Below, in pieces: positions 33,537 to 42,403 of a stretch of DNA of 53,165 nucleotides. Under the pieces are notes generated by a model. That model had not been told where the DNA came from. It saw only the letters and a program-made list of their open reading frames with translations, and made no database searches. The position numbers were made by a program, and so were the translations under genes. The stretch is from an uncultured Christensenellaceae bacterium (GTDB taxonomy: Bacteria > Bacillota > Clostridia > Christensenellales > Pumilibacteraceae). The first letter of the stretch is position 1; every line of letters begins with the position of its first letter. Location: assembly GCA_910588155.1 (NCBI GenBank), contig CAJUPB010000011.1:1-53165 (forward strand). The letters are read 5' to 3'.

Positions 33537-33577
33537 AGAAGCGAACCTTTTTCGCAAGGTGGGAGGAAACACGGACA

Positions 33578-34711
33578 ATGCTGCCCGACGCAACCGAACA
33601 AAACCGAATATTCGAATACGTGAAAACCTGTCGCAGACAGTTGCACGCCATACCCGAGCTTTCCGAGTGCGAGTTTGAAACGAGCGAGTATATCGCAAAA
33701 AGGCTGACAGAGCTCGGTTTGAAGTTTACCAAAATCCACACGGGTATGTATGCGGATATAGACGGCGAAAGCCCGGGCGAAAGAATCGCTCTGCGTTGCG
33801 ATATGGACGGACTTCCGATAGAGGAAAAGACCGACTCGGAGTTCAGGGCGAAAAAGAATATGCACGCCTGCGGACACGACGGTCATATGGCGATAGTCCT
33901 CGGAACGGCAAAGTGGCTGTCCGAGCATAAACCGAGGTGCGGCGTGCGTTTGATATTTCAGTTCGGCGAAGAGGGCGACGGCGGCGCGGACAAGATGATA
34001 AAAGCCGGCGTTTTGGACGGCGTGGACGAAATATATGCGTTTCATCTCTGTCCGGAGCTGGAAAAAGGCAAGCTGTCGTCCGTCTGCGGAGCAATGTTTG
34101 CCGGCACTGCGGAGTTCGACGTCGAAGTGTGCGGCAAAGCCTCGCATTGCGCAGACAGGGAAAAGGGCGCGGACGCGTTCGTTGCCTGCAAAATGTTTGC
34201 CGACGAATGCGAAACGACGGAAAAGCAAAGAACCGATATTCGTATCCATATAGGCAAAGCGGAGATAGGCAGCGCAAGGAATATCGTCGCGGACAAGGGC
34301 AGACTCTTTTGCACCTTCCGCTACTTCGACGTTTCGAGCCGTGATTCGGTATTAAGCTCGCTTTCCGCCGCTCTGACCCGTATAGACGCAAGAGCGGGAA
34401 CGCAGAGCCGTATCGCCGTCAAAGCGGTGTATCCGCCGCTCGTCAATTCGGCGGCGGCGCTGAAACGTCTGAAAAGCGTGGCAAACGTCGAAGATTGCGA
34501 ACCGAGATATACCGCGGAAGACTTTGCTTTTTACACCGAAAAAATCGACGGCTGTATGGCTTGGCTGGGAATTAAAGACGAAAAATATTGCTCGCCGCTG
34601 CATTCCGACACTTTCGGTTTCAAAGAAAGCGCGCTGATGACGGGCGTGCAAACAATGATAAAACTCGTTTGCGACAACGATAACGGAGAAGACAATGTCG
34701 AAAATATCTGA
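33578..34711 (+). CDS. M20-family amidohydrolase/peptidase
   Basis: Zinc-dependent hydrolase of N-acyl amino acids or related amides, 377 residues. The metal-binding motifs are present: CDMDGLPIEE (74-83), MHACGHDGHM with C98 and H100 (95-104), the FGEEGDGG pair (about 134-141) and a late HSDTFGF. Sequence type is that of IAA-amino acid hydrolase/N-acyl amidohydrolases. Divergence from asd-dapA-dapB raises the possibility of N-acetyl-diaminopimelate deacetylase, but no acetyltransferase is seen. GGGAGG lies upstream. The next gene starts inside its last codons (17 bp overlap). Confidence 0.85.
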   Translation: MLPDATEQNRIFEYVKTCRRQLHAIPELSECEFETSEYIAKRLTELGLKFTKIHTGMYADIDGESPGERIALRCDMDGLPIEEKTDSEFRAKKNMHACGHDGHMAIVLGTAKWLSEHKPRCGVRLIFQFGEEGDGGADKMIKAGVLDGVDEIYAFHLCPELEKGKLSSVCGAMFAGTAEFDVEVCGKASHCADREKGADAFVACKMFADECETTEKQRTDIRIHIGKAEIGSARNIVADKGRLFCTFRYFDVSSRDSVLSSLSAALTRIDARAGTQSRIAVKAVYPPLVNSAAALKRLKSVANVEDCEPRYTAEDFAFYTEKIDGCMAWLGIKDEKYCSPLHSDTFGFKESALMTGVQTMIKLVCDNDNGEDNVENI

Positions 34712-35648
34712 CGGATTGCATATAGGCGAAAACGCGTCGCCGCCGCCTTTCGAGGTCGGCAAAAGCGCCGTGTCCAAGTTTTGGGACGTAATCAAAGGCA
34801 ACGGCTGGCCGCTTGTCAAGATAAACCTTTTGACTCTGCTGTTTTTCCTGCCGCTCATAGTTTGGCAGATTATAGTCACTTTCACGGCGACGGCGGACGC
34901 GGTACTGCTGCCGTATTCGGGAAATATAGGCATAGGCTTGCCCGTTGTCACCGACGCCGTGGCGGTCGGCGCGGCACGCGCTTTTTCGGTGTCCGTTCGC
35001 CGTTGGCTGTTCACCGTGCCTATGATACCCGTCGGAGCGATAGGTCTTTCGGGTGCGTTCTACGCTTTGAAACGCTTGGTTCTCGAAGGCGAAAAACCGA
35101 CGGTCAAAGCCTTTTTCAAGGGAATAGCGAGAAGTTGGTTGCCTTTTTTGCTGACGTCCGTTTTCGTCGCGCTTGCGATATTCGCGCTGTTCTATTCGAT
35201 AGCGTCCTATTCGGTGACGACGGATTTGCACATTGCCTTGAAAATCACGGAAATAATTTCGTCCGCGCTCTTGCTTGTCATAACGCTGCTTATGGCGCTT
35301 TTCGTAAACACGCAGTCCGTGTCGTATAAACTCAAATTCGGCGCAAACTTTTCAAACAGCGTGCGCTTTTCCGTAATGCTGTTTCCGAGAAGTATCGTCA
35401 TTTTGGCTTTGTGCGCACTGCCGATAGTCGTGACTTGCCTGGTCAGCGGCTTCATAGCTACAATTTTGATAGCGTTCTTTCTGCTCATAGGTTTCTCGTT
35501 TATCGTGCTAATCGCAACGGTCTATACGCAGTGGGCTTTCGAAAAATATCTCAACGGCAAAATCAGAGGAAAGAACAATGCCAAGCCGACCGAGAGCAGA
35601 AAAGAGAAGAAACGCAGAATGGCTGCGGAAGCCAAATCGGAGGAGTAA
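34695..35648 (+). CDS. Multi-TM membrane protein (YesL/DUF624-like)
   Basis: A 317-residue protein with about six membrane helices (roughly 45-70, 115-135, 155-180, 190-215, 240-260, 262-285) and a basic, Lys-rich C-terminus (about 290-317). Order and the FYALKRLVLEGEKPTVKAFFKG loop resemble the YesL/DUF624 group, often found with carbohydrate-use genes; function unproven. Overlaps the M20 gene by 17 bp, so translated from the same transcript. Confidence 0.7.
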   Translation: MSKISDGLHIGENASPPPFEVGKSAVSKFWDVIKGNGWPLVKINLLTLLFFLPLIVWQIIVTFTATADAVLLPYSGNIGIGLPVVTDAVAVGAARAFSVSVRRWLFTVPMIPVGAIGLSGAFYALKRLVLEGEKPTVKAFFKGIARSWLPFLLTSVFVALAIFALFYSIASYSVTTDLHIALKITEIISSALLLVITLLMALFVNTQSVSYKLKFGANFSNSVRFSVMLFPRSIVILALCALPIVVTCLVSGFIATILIAFFLLIGFSFIVLIATVYTQWAFEKYLNGKIRGKNNAKPTESRKEKKRRMAAEAKSEE

Positions 35649-35651
35649 AGA

Positions 35652-36371
35652 GTGTACGACGCGATTGCGGATTGCTACGACGAGCTTATCGACGCGGACT
35701 ACTACGACAAGTGGTTCGAGTTCGCTGCAAAGCTGTTGAACGGTAAAAATCGCGGCGTGGACGTCGGTTGCGGAAGCGGAGCATTTGCCGTCGAACTTAC
35801 CAAGCGCGGCAAAGACGTGGTGGGAATCGACGAAAGCGGAGCAATGCTGTCAAAAGCTATGGAAAACGCCCGCAAGTGCGGCTTGAACATAAAGTTCGCG
35901 CTGTGCAAGGCGGAAGATTTGCGGCTTGACGTAAAGACGGAGTTTGTGACGGCTATGAACGACGTCGTGAATTATATGAAAAACCCTATGCCGTTTTTCA
36001 AAGCCGCATACGAGTGCCTGACCTGCGGCGGAATGCTGCTGTTCGACATAAGCTCGCGGTATAAGCTGGAAAAGCTGATAGCCGGCAAGACGTTCTTTTT
36101 GCAAAGCGACAACTTCGCCTGCGTTTGGGAAAACTTTCCCCTGACCAAGAAAGGCGCGTTGGATATGCGTCTGAATATTTTCCGAAGACGGGAAAACGGC
36201 TTGTACGAAAGAAAAGAGGAAACGCACAGACAGTACGTGCATAACGAAAAGGACGTGGAAGAAATGCTGAAAAGCGTCGGGTTCGAAGTCGGTATTTATG
36301 CGGACCTGACCGAGAAAAAGCCGAAAGGGAATTCCGAAAGAATACATTTTGCGGCGGTAAAGAATAAATAA
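35652..36371 (+). CDS. SAM-dependent class I methyltransferase
   Basis: A 239-residue protein starting at GTG 35652, with GGAGGAG 7 bp upstream at the end of the previous gene. It has the SAM-binding loop GVDVGCGSGAFAVEL (about 35-49), the acidic strand-2 end GIDESGAML and MNDVVNYM (motif IV). Similar to Methyltransf_25-type enzymes; methyl acceptor unknown. Third gene in the operon. Confidence 0.85.
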   Translation: MYDAIADCYDELIDADYYDKWFEFAAKLLNGKNRGVDVGCGSGAFAVELTKRGKDVVGIDESGAMLSKAMENARKCGLNIKFALCKAEDLRLDVKTEFVTAMNDVVNYMKNPMPFFKAAYECLTCGGMLLFDISSRYKLEKLIAGKTFFLQSDNFACVWENFPLTKKGALDMRLNIFRRRENGLYERKEETHRQYVHNEKDVEEMLKSVGFEVGIYADLTEKKPKGNSERIHFAAVKNK

Positions 36372-36401
36372 TGTTTTACACGGAGGTTGCAGTCATATAT
36401 T

Positions 36402-38135
36402 ATGGCAGACGGTACTTTGAAATTCGATAATTCGTCGGCTCTGATGAAATTTGCGGGAGATTCGTTTCTGAAAGAAGAACGCTACGGAGACGCAATAGAC
36501 TGCTATTTTCGCGCGCTTAAAACTTCGCGGCGAAACGTGGACGGCATAATGTCGAAAATAGCTTACGTCTATCAGCTTACGGGCGACGGCATACAGGCGA
36601 TAACTTGGTATTTGCGCGCTTTGAGCCGAAATCCGCAGAACGGCGACGTATATCCCGGTCTGGTTCACGAGTTTTCCCAGCTCGGCTATGAAATGCGCGA
36701 TACTGCGATGTATTATTTCACGCTCGGCAAAATGCGCAATATCGTCACCGAAGGCGAAATAGAGGATTTGAACGATATGGCGGCGTCGGCGGACGACGAC
36801 GCGGAGGAAGATATGGAAGTCGTGGACAGACGCGGCTATACCGACGAAGAACGCCTCGTCGACGACTTGAACTCCGCAATGCGCTTCGAACGCGCCGGCA
36901 GATATATGAAGGAACACGCCGCGGAGGCTGCATACGCGCTGTTCGGTTCCGTCGACAGAAAAGATTCGCACTATATCGGCGCCCGCAGAATGATGATGAA
37001 AATAGAATACGAAAGAGGCGACTTCACGGGCGCGGCAATGACGGCGGGCGAACTTTTGAAAGTCAATCCCGCCGACGAGGAAGCGCTGATATACTCCGCG
37101 GCGGCAAATCACGAGCTGGGCGACTGTAAGGAGCGCGACCGCTGTTACAATATGGTCGTGCCGAGCAGCGAACTGTCCTGCGAGGACTTGGAACTCTTGG
37201 CGAAAGTGGCGTGGAACATAGGCGATTTGACGGCGGCGAAAAAACATCTCTCGTCCGTGCAACGGTATCTGCCGTGGGACAGAAATGCGCTTTTGCACCT
37301 GTCGCTGTGCTGCGCCAATCTCGGAGAAAAAGAAAACGCAAAGAAATATATCGTCGAGGCAATGCGCCTCTATCCCGACGATTTGACGTTGAAATACTAT
37401 TCGGACAGAATAGCCGAGGGCGACGCAAACTTCACGATGACGGACGCGGTTCCCGATAAGGAAGCCGACAGAAGAGAGGATTTGCTCGACGATTGGATGG
37501 CGGAACGCGCCACCGTGGAAGCCGTGACCGAGGGACTCAAAAAAGACCCGCAGATGAGAGAATATCTCGATTGGCTTTTTCAGGAGGGCGATATAGGTTT
37601 GCAGGTGGACATAGCCCGCTTTCTCGCGCAGAACGGAAAGTGGAAAGACTTCCTCGAATGCCAGCTCTTGATGCCCGACGCGCCGGAAGAGCTGAAAAAG
37701 AATATTTTGATTGAAATGTTCGATTCGCAGTGCGATTGCGCCGTGAACGCGACGACGGGCAACTTTTTCCGTCGGTTGAACTACTGTCCGCCCAAAGACC
37801 TCTGCGCCGAAGCGAGGGACGTTTACAGATACGCATACGTCTCGCTCGCGTTTTATTGCGACGGGTTTATACCCGCGCTCGACGCCGTGGTTTTGAGACT
37901 GAACGAAAAATTGAAAGCTCTCGCGCCGAATGACGAAAGAGATTTGCTGGCTTTGGCGGCGGCGGTCTGTTATCTCGGCAACGTGACGCGCGACGGCTTG
38001 AAAAAGTCCGACTGTCAATTGATATTCGGCTGCGACAAAAAGAGATTCGAACGCTATCTGTCCGACAAGACGCTGGATATGAAAGGTCTGCGCCTGCCGA
38101 ACAAAGTGCGTAAAATAGTGAGGAGCGATGTATGA
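36402..38135 (+). CDS. TPR-repeat protein
   Basis: A 577-residue soluble protein with tetratricopeptide-like repeats in the first half: FLKEERYGDAIDCYFRALKT, VYQLTGDGIQAITWYLRALS, then ERGDFTGAAMTAGELLKVNP and NIGDLTAAKKHLSSVQRYLP. An acidic linker lies at about 128-145. The start MADGTLKF at 36402 is chosen; GGAGG at 36382 is about 15 nt away, and TTG at 36387 abuts it and cannot be used. No function recognised. The stop overlaps the next start (ATGA). Confidence 0.8.
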   Translation: MADGTLKFDNSSALMKFAGDSFLKEERYGDAIDCYFRALKTSRRNVDGIMSKIAYVYQLTGDGIQAITWYLRALSRNPQNGDVYPGLVHEFSQLGYEMRDTAMYYFTLGKMRNIVTEGEIEDLNDMAASADDDAEEDMEVVDRRGYTDEERLVDDLNSAMRFERAGRYMKEHAAEAAYALFGSVDRKDSHYIGARRMMMKIEYERGDFTGAAMTAGELLKVNPADEEALIYSAAANHELGDCKERDRCYNMVVPSSELSCEDLELLAKVAWNIGDLTAAKKHLSSVQRYLPWDRNALLHLSLCCANLGEKENAKKYIVEAMRLYPDDLTLKYYSDRIAEGDANFTMTDAVPDKEADRREDLLDDWMAERATVEAVTEGLKKDPQMREYLDWLFQEGDIGLQVDIARFLAQNGKWKDFLECQLLMPDAPEELKKNILIEMFDSQCDCAVNATTGNFFRRLNYCPPKDLCAEARDVYRYAYVSLAFYCDGFIPALDAVVLRLNEKLKALAPNDERDLLALAAAVCYLGNVTRDGLKKSDCQLIFGCDKKRFERYLSDKTLDMKGLRLPNKVRKIVRSDV

Positions 38136-38947
38136 ACGACGTAATCGATTTCGACAAGATGTTTGAGGACTACGCGGCACAGTGGTTCAAGGAGAGAGAG
38201 GGCGAGTTCGACGGCGAGGAAGCTGTGGAAGCGGTTATGCCCGACGTGTACGAGGCGTGGGCAAGCTCTCCGTCGGGAAAGCTCGGCGGCATCGCGCCGC
38301 GCGCGTTTTTCGACGCAATCGAAAAACCGGACGAACTCGTCGCCATTTTGGTCGGCACCAGCGAGGACTGCAACCCCTGTTCGCTGCTGCTCGACAAGAT
38401 AGCCGAAACGCCGTCCTGCGCTCCGCTGCTGAAACAGATAATCGAGAAAAAGGACGCGAAAGCAAAACTCAAATTGCTGTGCGTCACTATGCTCGAAGAA
38501 ATGGGCGTAGAGTGTCCGGCAGACGCCTATGCGGAAATAATCGCGGACGAGAGTGCGGACGAGGATTTGCGCGAGGGCGTCATAGAAGCGTTGAAAAACC
38601 ACGCGAAGGAAGTTGCGGAAAGACTGTATAAAATGCTCGACGGCGCGTCCGCGGAGCTTAAAACCGTCATAGCCGAAATCCTGATATGCGCGGATAAGGA
38701 CGAGCGCACGTTCAAATTGCTGACCGAGCTGTTCGCAAACGGCGAGAATATCCCGCTCTGTGCGCAATATCTCGGCGCATACGGAGACGAACGCGCCGCC
38801 GCGCAATTGTACCGCGCGCTGGACAGTTGCGACTATGCCGAGTACATAGAGATTAAAAACGCGATAGAACGCTTGGGCGGTATCGTGGACGACAGCCGCG
38901 ACTTCTCCGCCGACCCGACGTATGCCGCGGTAAAGGGCTTAAAGTAG
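38132..38947 (+). CDS. HEAT-like helical repeat protein
   Basis: A 271-residue acidic protein that is almost entirely helical by sequence, with paired-helix segments (SCAPLLKQIIEKKDAKAKLK, EDLREGVIEALKNHAKEVAE, GDERAAAQLYRALDS) as in HEAT/ARM repeats. No catalytic motif. Coupled by an ATGA overlap to the TPR gene, so the two products may form one scaffold. Followed by a strong hairpin. Confidence 0.7.
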   Translation: MNDVIDFDKMFEDYAAQWFKEREGEFDGEEAVEAVMPDVYEAWASSPSGKLGGIAPRAFFDAIEKPDELVAILVGTSEDCNPCSLLLDKIAETPSCAPLLKQIIEKKDAKAKLKLLCVTMLEEMGVECPADAYAEIIADESADEDLREGVIEALKNHAKEVAERLYKMLDGASAELKTVIAEILICADKDERTFKLLTELFANGENIPLCAQYLGAYGDERAAAQLYRALDSCDYAEYIEIKNAIERLGGIVDDSRDFSADPTYAAVKGLK

Positions 38948-38960
38948 ATTGCAAACATAA

Positions 38961-39010
38961 AACACCGCTTACGATAATACATTGTATTATGAGATGGAAG
39001 CGGTGTTTTT
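38961..39010 (+). terminator. Terminator hairpin spanning the start codon of the YkvI-like gene
   Basis: Outer stem AACACCGCTT (38961-38970) / AAGCGGTGTT (38998-39007), inner stem ATAATAC / GTATTAT, then TTTTT. It has the form of an intrinsic terminator of the upstream operon, yet contains the ATG at 38989 and first codons of the next gene. Confidence 0.7.
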
Positions 39011-40098
39011 CTATATCGATGTTGATTGTCGGTACCGTCATAGGCGCAGGCTTCGCTTCCGGCGCGGAGATAGTATCGTTTTTCGGGCGTGTCGGCATTT
39101 CGCCGTTTAATGCTCTTTTGTGTCTGCCGCTCATAGCTGGCGGCTGTATATTGTTTTTGAGTATAGGCTCGCGCTTTAAGATACGCGACGTGGGCGCGTT
39201 GCACAAACTGACCTGCGGCAAAATCGCAAGAGTCTGCGACGGGTTTGTTCTGTTAAACGCTTTGATTGTGACCGCCGGTATGCTCGCCGCATTCGACTCC
39301 GTTTCCAAAAGCCTCTTCGGCTTTCCTATGCTGTCGATTCCGCTGGGTATTTTGGCGGCGGTCGTCGTGGCAAAGGGGATAGGCGGAGTGATAAAAGTCA
39401 ATACCGTAGTGCTTCCCGCCGTCATTGCGGCTCTGATTGCGGTGTGCGCGAAAAGCCTGACGCCGTCGCTGTTCGAGTGCGCTCTGTTCGGCGTGAAACC
39501 GATTTCCGCCGCCGTCTACACGAGTATGAATCTCGTGCTTGCGGCGGGCGCGCTGACGTCGGTGCACGACTTGAAGCCGTCCGAAACAGTGGCGTCGTCT
39601 CTGATTGCGACGGGTATCATCGGCGCTCTGATGACGTTTGTCATTCTCGCGCTGAATTCGTCGGGAAAGTTCTATTCGGAATTGCCCACGCTGGAAATGG
39701 CGAAGGACATACATCCGATATTGTATTACGGTATGCTCGTTTCGATGTCGGTATCCGTGTTTACCACACTGCTTACGGCAATGAACTGTCTGACCGATTA
39801 CGCGCAGAGCATAACGAAAGGCAGAGTCAAGGCGGCATTCGCGGTTTTGACTGTCGGACTTCTGCTGTCGGCGCTCGGCTTCGAGCGGGTGGTCGGCGCG
39901 CTGTATCCGATAATAGGCGGACTCGGCGCGGCATACGTCGCTCTGCATTTGATTTTTGCCGTCCGTATGCGCATAAAGGCAAAGCGGGACGCAAAACTAT
40001 CTTTTGGAAGCAACCTTCTTTTCGATAAGCGCGACTCCGAGATACATAAGCGCGGCAAGCACGCAGAGAATAACCGTAGACGTCATAACAAGGTCTAA
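38989..40098 (+). CDS. YkvI-like membrane protein (putative transporter)
   Basis: A 369-residue protein with about ten membrane helices and the characteristic N-terminus MLIVGTVIGAGFASGAEI (11-28) of YkvI-type proteins in the APC/NSS-like transporter fold; substrate unknown, amino acid or related. No Shine-Dalgarno sequence precedes the ATG, which sits in a terminator hairpin. The last ~34 residues, basic and unlike a membrane protein tail (DAKLSFGSNLLFDKRDSEIH...), are encoded antisense to the 3' end of the ABC permease gene, suggesting loss of the original stop. Confidence 0.82.
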   Translation: MRWKRCFSISMLIVGTVIGAGFASGAEIVSFFGRVGISPFNALLCLPLIAGGCILFLSIGSRFKIRDVGALHKLTCGKIARVCDGFVLLNALIVTAGMLAAFDSVSKSLFGFPMLSIPLGILAAVVVAKGIGGVIKVNTVVLPAVIAALIAVCAKSLTPSLFECALFGVKPISAAVYTSMNLVLAAGALTSVHDLKPSETVASSLIATGIIGALMTFVILALNSSGKFYSELPTLEMAKDIHPILYYGMLVSMSVSVFTTLLTAMNCLTDYAQSITKGRVKAAFAVLTVGLLLSALGFERVVGALYPIIGGLGAAYVALHLIFAVRMRIKAKRDAKLSFGSNLLFDKRDSEIHKRGKHAENNRRRHNKV

Positions 40099-40824
40099 TT
40101 TAAAGACCTGCCCGCCGTAGATAATCAGATAGCCGAGTCCCGCGCCGGATACGAGGTATTCGCCCATAATCGTGCCGACCCAGGCAAGCCCGACGTTAAT
40201 CTTCAAAACGGAAATCAGATTGGGGAGGGAGTTCGGCAGCACAAGCTTGAAAAAGATTTGTATCTTGCTTGCGCCCATAGATTTCATAAGCAAAATTTTG
40301 CCGTCGTCGCAGGCGAGAAAACCGGCAAGCACGCTGATGACCGTGACTATCACGCAGATTAAAACGGTCATAGTGACAATGGCTTTGATGCCCGCGCCCA
40401 TCCATACAATGATAATCGGACCGAGCGCTATTTTCGGAAGCGAATTCAAAGTCACGATATAAGGTTCCAGTACCCTGCGCGCGGTTTCGCTCGCCCAAAG
40501 CCCCACGGCAATCGCAAAGCCGATTGCGCCCGACAAAACAAAGCCGATAATGCACTCGAAAAGAGTGATACCGATGTGCTTGAATATGTCCTGCGACAAT
40601 AATTGAGTCATCATCTTCGCAATGCGCAAAGGCGAGCTGGTGATGAAATCGTCGATTACGCCCGTCGAGGCAAGCAGCTGCCACAGTCCGAGAAAGGCGA
40701 CGAGTATGACCGCCTGCAACACGGCAACCTTGATTTTTTCGCGCCGTATTTTTTTCAGATACAACTGCCTTGCCGCGGGCAGTTCTTTTGTTTTAATCTT
40801 TTGTTTGTGTTTGTCTTTCGTCAT
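39997..40824 (-). CDS. ABC transporter permease (SsuC/ThiX-like)
   Basis: A 275-residue BPD-type permease of the nitrate/sulfonate/thiamine-precursor importer class. It has about six membrane helices and the EAA loop (LLMKSMGASKIQIFFKLVLPNSLPNLI). ATG at 40824 follows GAAGGAGGT; an ATG at 40851 in the same frame is upstream of this site. It overlaps the ATPase gene by 32 bp and the convergent YkvI-like gene by 102 bp. Confidence 0.88.
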   Translation of the reverse strand: MTKDKHKQKIKTKELPAARQLYLKKIRREKIKVAVLQAVILVAFLGLWQLLASTGVIDDFITSSPLRIAKMMTQLLSQDIFKHIGITLFECIIGFVLSGAIGFAIAVGLWASETARRVLEPYIVTLNSLPKIALGPIIIVWMGAGIKAIVTMTVLICVIVTVISVLAGFLACDDGKILLMKSMGASKIQIFFKLVLPNSLPNLISVLKINVGLAWVGTIMGEYLVSGAGLGYLIIYGGQVFKLDLVMTSTVILCVLAALMYLGVALIEKKVASKR

Positions 40825-41572
40825 AACAGACCTCCTTCCATACGGCGTCAAACCACTTCGAAAACTCCGGAAGCGACCGCCTTTTGAACGGCGTCGGAGC
40901 GTCGAGCTTCGGCTCGAAAATGCTCTTTACCGTGGCGGGACGCTGGGAGAGAACGATAATTCGGTCGGCGACGGCGACGGCTTCGGAAATGTCGTGCGTG
41001 ACAAGCAGAGCCGTCTTGTTTTCTTCCTTGATAATGGCGTAAACGTCGTCGCAGACCGCAAGCCTCGTCTGAAAATCCAGCGCGGAAAAAGGCTCGTCGA
41101 GCAATAACAGTTTCGGGTGAAAGGCAAGCGTTCGAATCAAAGCGACTCTCTGCCGCATACCGCCCGACAGCTCGCGCGGATAACTGTTTTCAAAGTCTTT
41201 CAAACCGTATTTGCCGAGCAGTGTTTTAGCGTAAGCAACGTCGTCGCCCGTTTTCTTCTTCTGTATCTCCGGTCCCAACAGTACGTTTTTGAGAATGGTC
41301 CGCCACTCGAACAGATTGTCTTTTTGCAGCATATATCCGACGCTGCTCATCGGCTTCGTAACGGTGCGCGAGTCCACCTCGATATTGCCCGACGTCGGGG
41401 CAAGCAGCCCCGAAATCATCGAAAGAACGGTGGTCTTGCCGCAACCGGACGGGCCGACGATTGCGACGAATTCTCCTTCCGATACGGAGAAAGACAGGTC
41501 TTTTATGGCGTCGGTTTGCCCTTGGGGAGTCTGATACGTCAGGCAGACGTTCTCGAATTTCAGTATTTCCAT
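40793..41572 (-). CDS. ABC transporter ATP-binding protein (SsuB/ThiZ-like)
   Basis: A 259-residue ATPase that powers the importer. Walker A GPSGCGKTT (40-48), Q-loop LQKDNLFEW, signature LSGGMRQRVALIR, Walker B LLLLDEPFSALD and the H-loop VTHDISEA are all intact. It is transcribed after the substrate-binding protein gene, 30 bp away, and before the permease. Confidence 0.93.
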   Translation of the reverse strand: MEILKFENVCLTYQTPQGQTDAIKDLSFSVSEGEFVAIVGPSGCGKTTVLSMISGLLAPTSGNIEVDSRTVTKPMSSVGYMLQKDNLFEWRTILKNVLLGPEIQKKKTGDDVAYAKTLLGKYGLKDFENSYPRELSGGMRQRVALIRTLAFHPKLLLLDEPFSALDFQTRLAVCDDVYAIIKEENKTALLVTHDISEAVAVADRIIVLSQRPATVKSIFEPKLDAPTPFKRRSLPEFSKWFDAVWKEVCYDERQTQTKD

Positions 41573-41602
41573 TGCAGCACCTCATAGGTTAAAATAGAAT
41601 GA

Positions 41603-42340
41603 TTAGAGCATAATCTCCGCAGCTATGCTGTTGTCCACGGCTTTGTCGAAATCCGCGCGGGAGGGAAGCGTGCCCGCATTTTCCATAATGTCCATAAGGT
41701 GGTTGAAATCGGACTCCTTCAAAACGGGGGTCTTGGCAAACGCTTCGATGTCGAGATAGCTTTTTAAAGAGGCGGCAATCGAAGCTTCGGGAGTATCCAC
41801 AAAGGAAGCCGTCAGATGTTTCGCCGATTCTTCGGGCGTGTGCTCCGTCATATACTTATAGCCTTTGAACACCGCGCGCAGGAAGGCGAGGGCGGTGTCG
41901 CGGTTCTTTTCGAGATAGCTTTTGGAAGCCGAGAAAGCCGTGTACGGCACTGCGCCGCCCGCATCGCCCACGGAGGCTACGATGTAACCGCGACCCGACA
42001 GCACGTGCTCGGACGCCGTCGGCTCGAACATAGTGCAGTAGTCGTATTTCGTATCGCCGTCGAATGCGCCCACCATAGCGTCGAATGCCACGGTCGTGTC
42101 GAGATTTATGTTTTCGCCGTGATATAAGCCCGCGTTATTGCAGACATATTGCAGCATCATAGCGGGCACGCCGCCGGGACGTCCGGCAAGAACGTGTTTG
42201 CCGTTTAAGTCGCTCCACTTGAAATCGGGTTCGGGCTTTCTTCCCACGAGAAAAGAACCGTCCTTGTTCGTGAGCTGTCCGAAAATAATCGGATAATTTT
42301 TCTGCCCCTCGACGTGACAGTAAAGTGCTACTTCGAAAAG
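41603..42340 (-). pseudogene. ABC substrate-binding protein (NMT1/THI5-like), 5' end lost to prophage insertion
   Basis: The remaining ~240 codons match the C-terminal two thirds of an NMT1-like periplasmic-type binding protein: VALYCHVEGQKNYPIIFGQLTNKDGSFLVG, NGKHVLAGRPGGVPAMM, and MFEPTASEHVL. The signal peptide/lipobox and first domain are missing; homology begins abruptly near 42,335, and the few codons before it (MREIWSL, from ATG 42358) come from phage DNA. The 5' part should lie beyond the right end of the prophage, outside this window. The importer is presumably inactive while the phage is integrated. Confidence 0.8.
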
Positions 42341-42403
42341 ACTCCATATTTCCCGCAATATATTGTATAGCAGGGAATAGTATGTTCCATATATTGTATT
42401 ATT
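42335..42403. other. Probable phage attachment junction
   Basis: The junction lies between the host gene (up to about 42,340) and the integrase stop. It contains an imperfect inverted repeat TATTTCCC (42347-42354) / GGGAATA (42373-42379) and the direct repeat ATATATTGTAT at 42358 and 42390, features that could be integrase arm sites. The exact crossover dinucleotide cannot be set without the other junction. Confidence 0.55.

Noticed and set aside
36393..38180. A 595-codon antisense frame opposite the TPR gene
   Set aside because: Shadow of codon usage on the other strand; no ribosome site and no recognisable domain.
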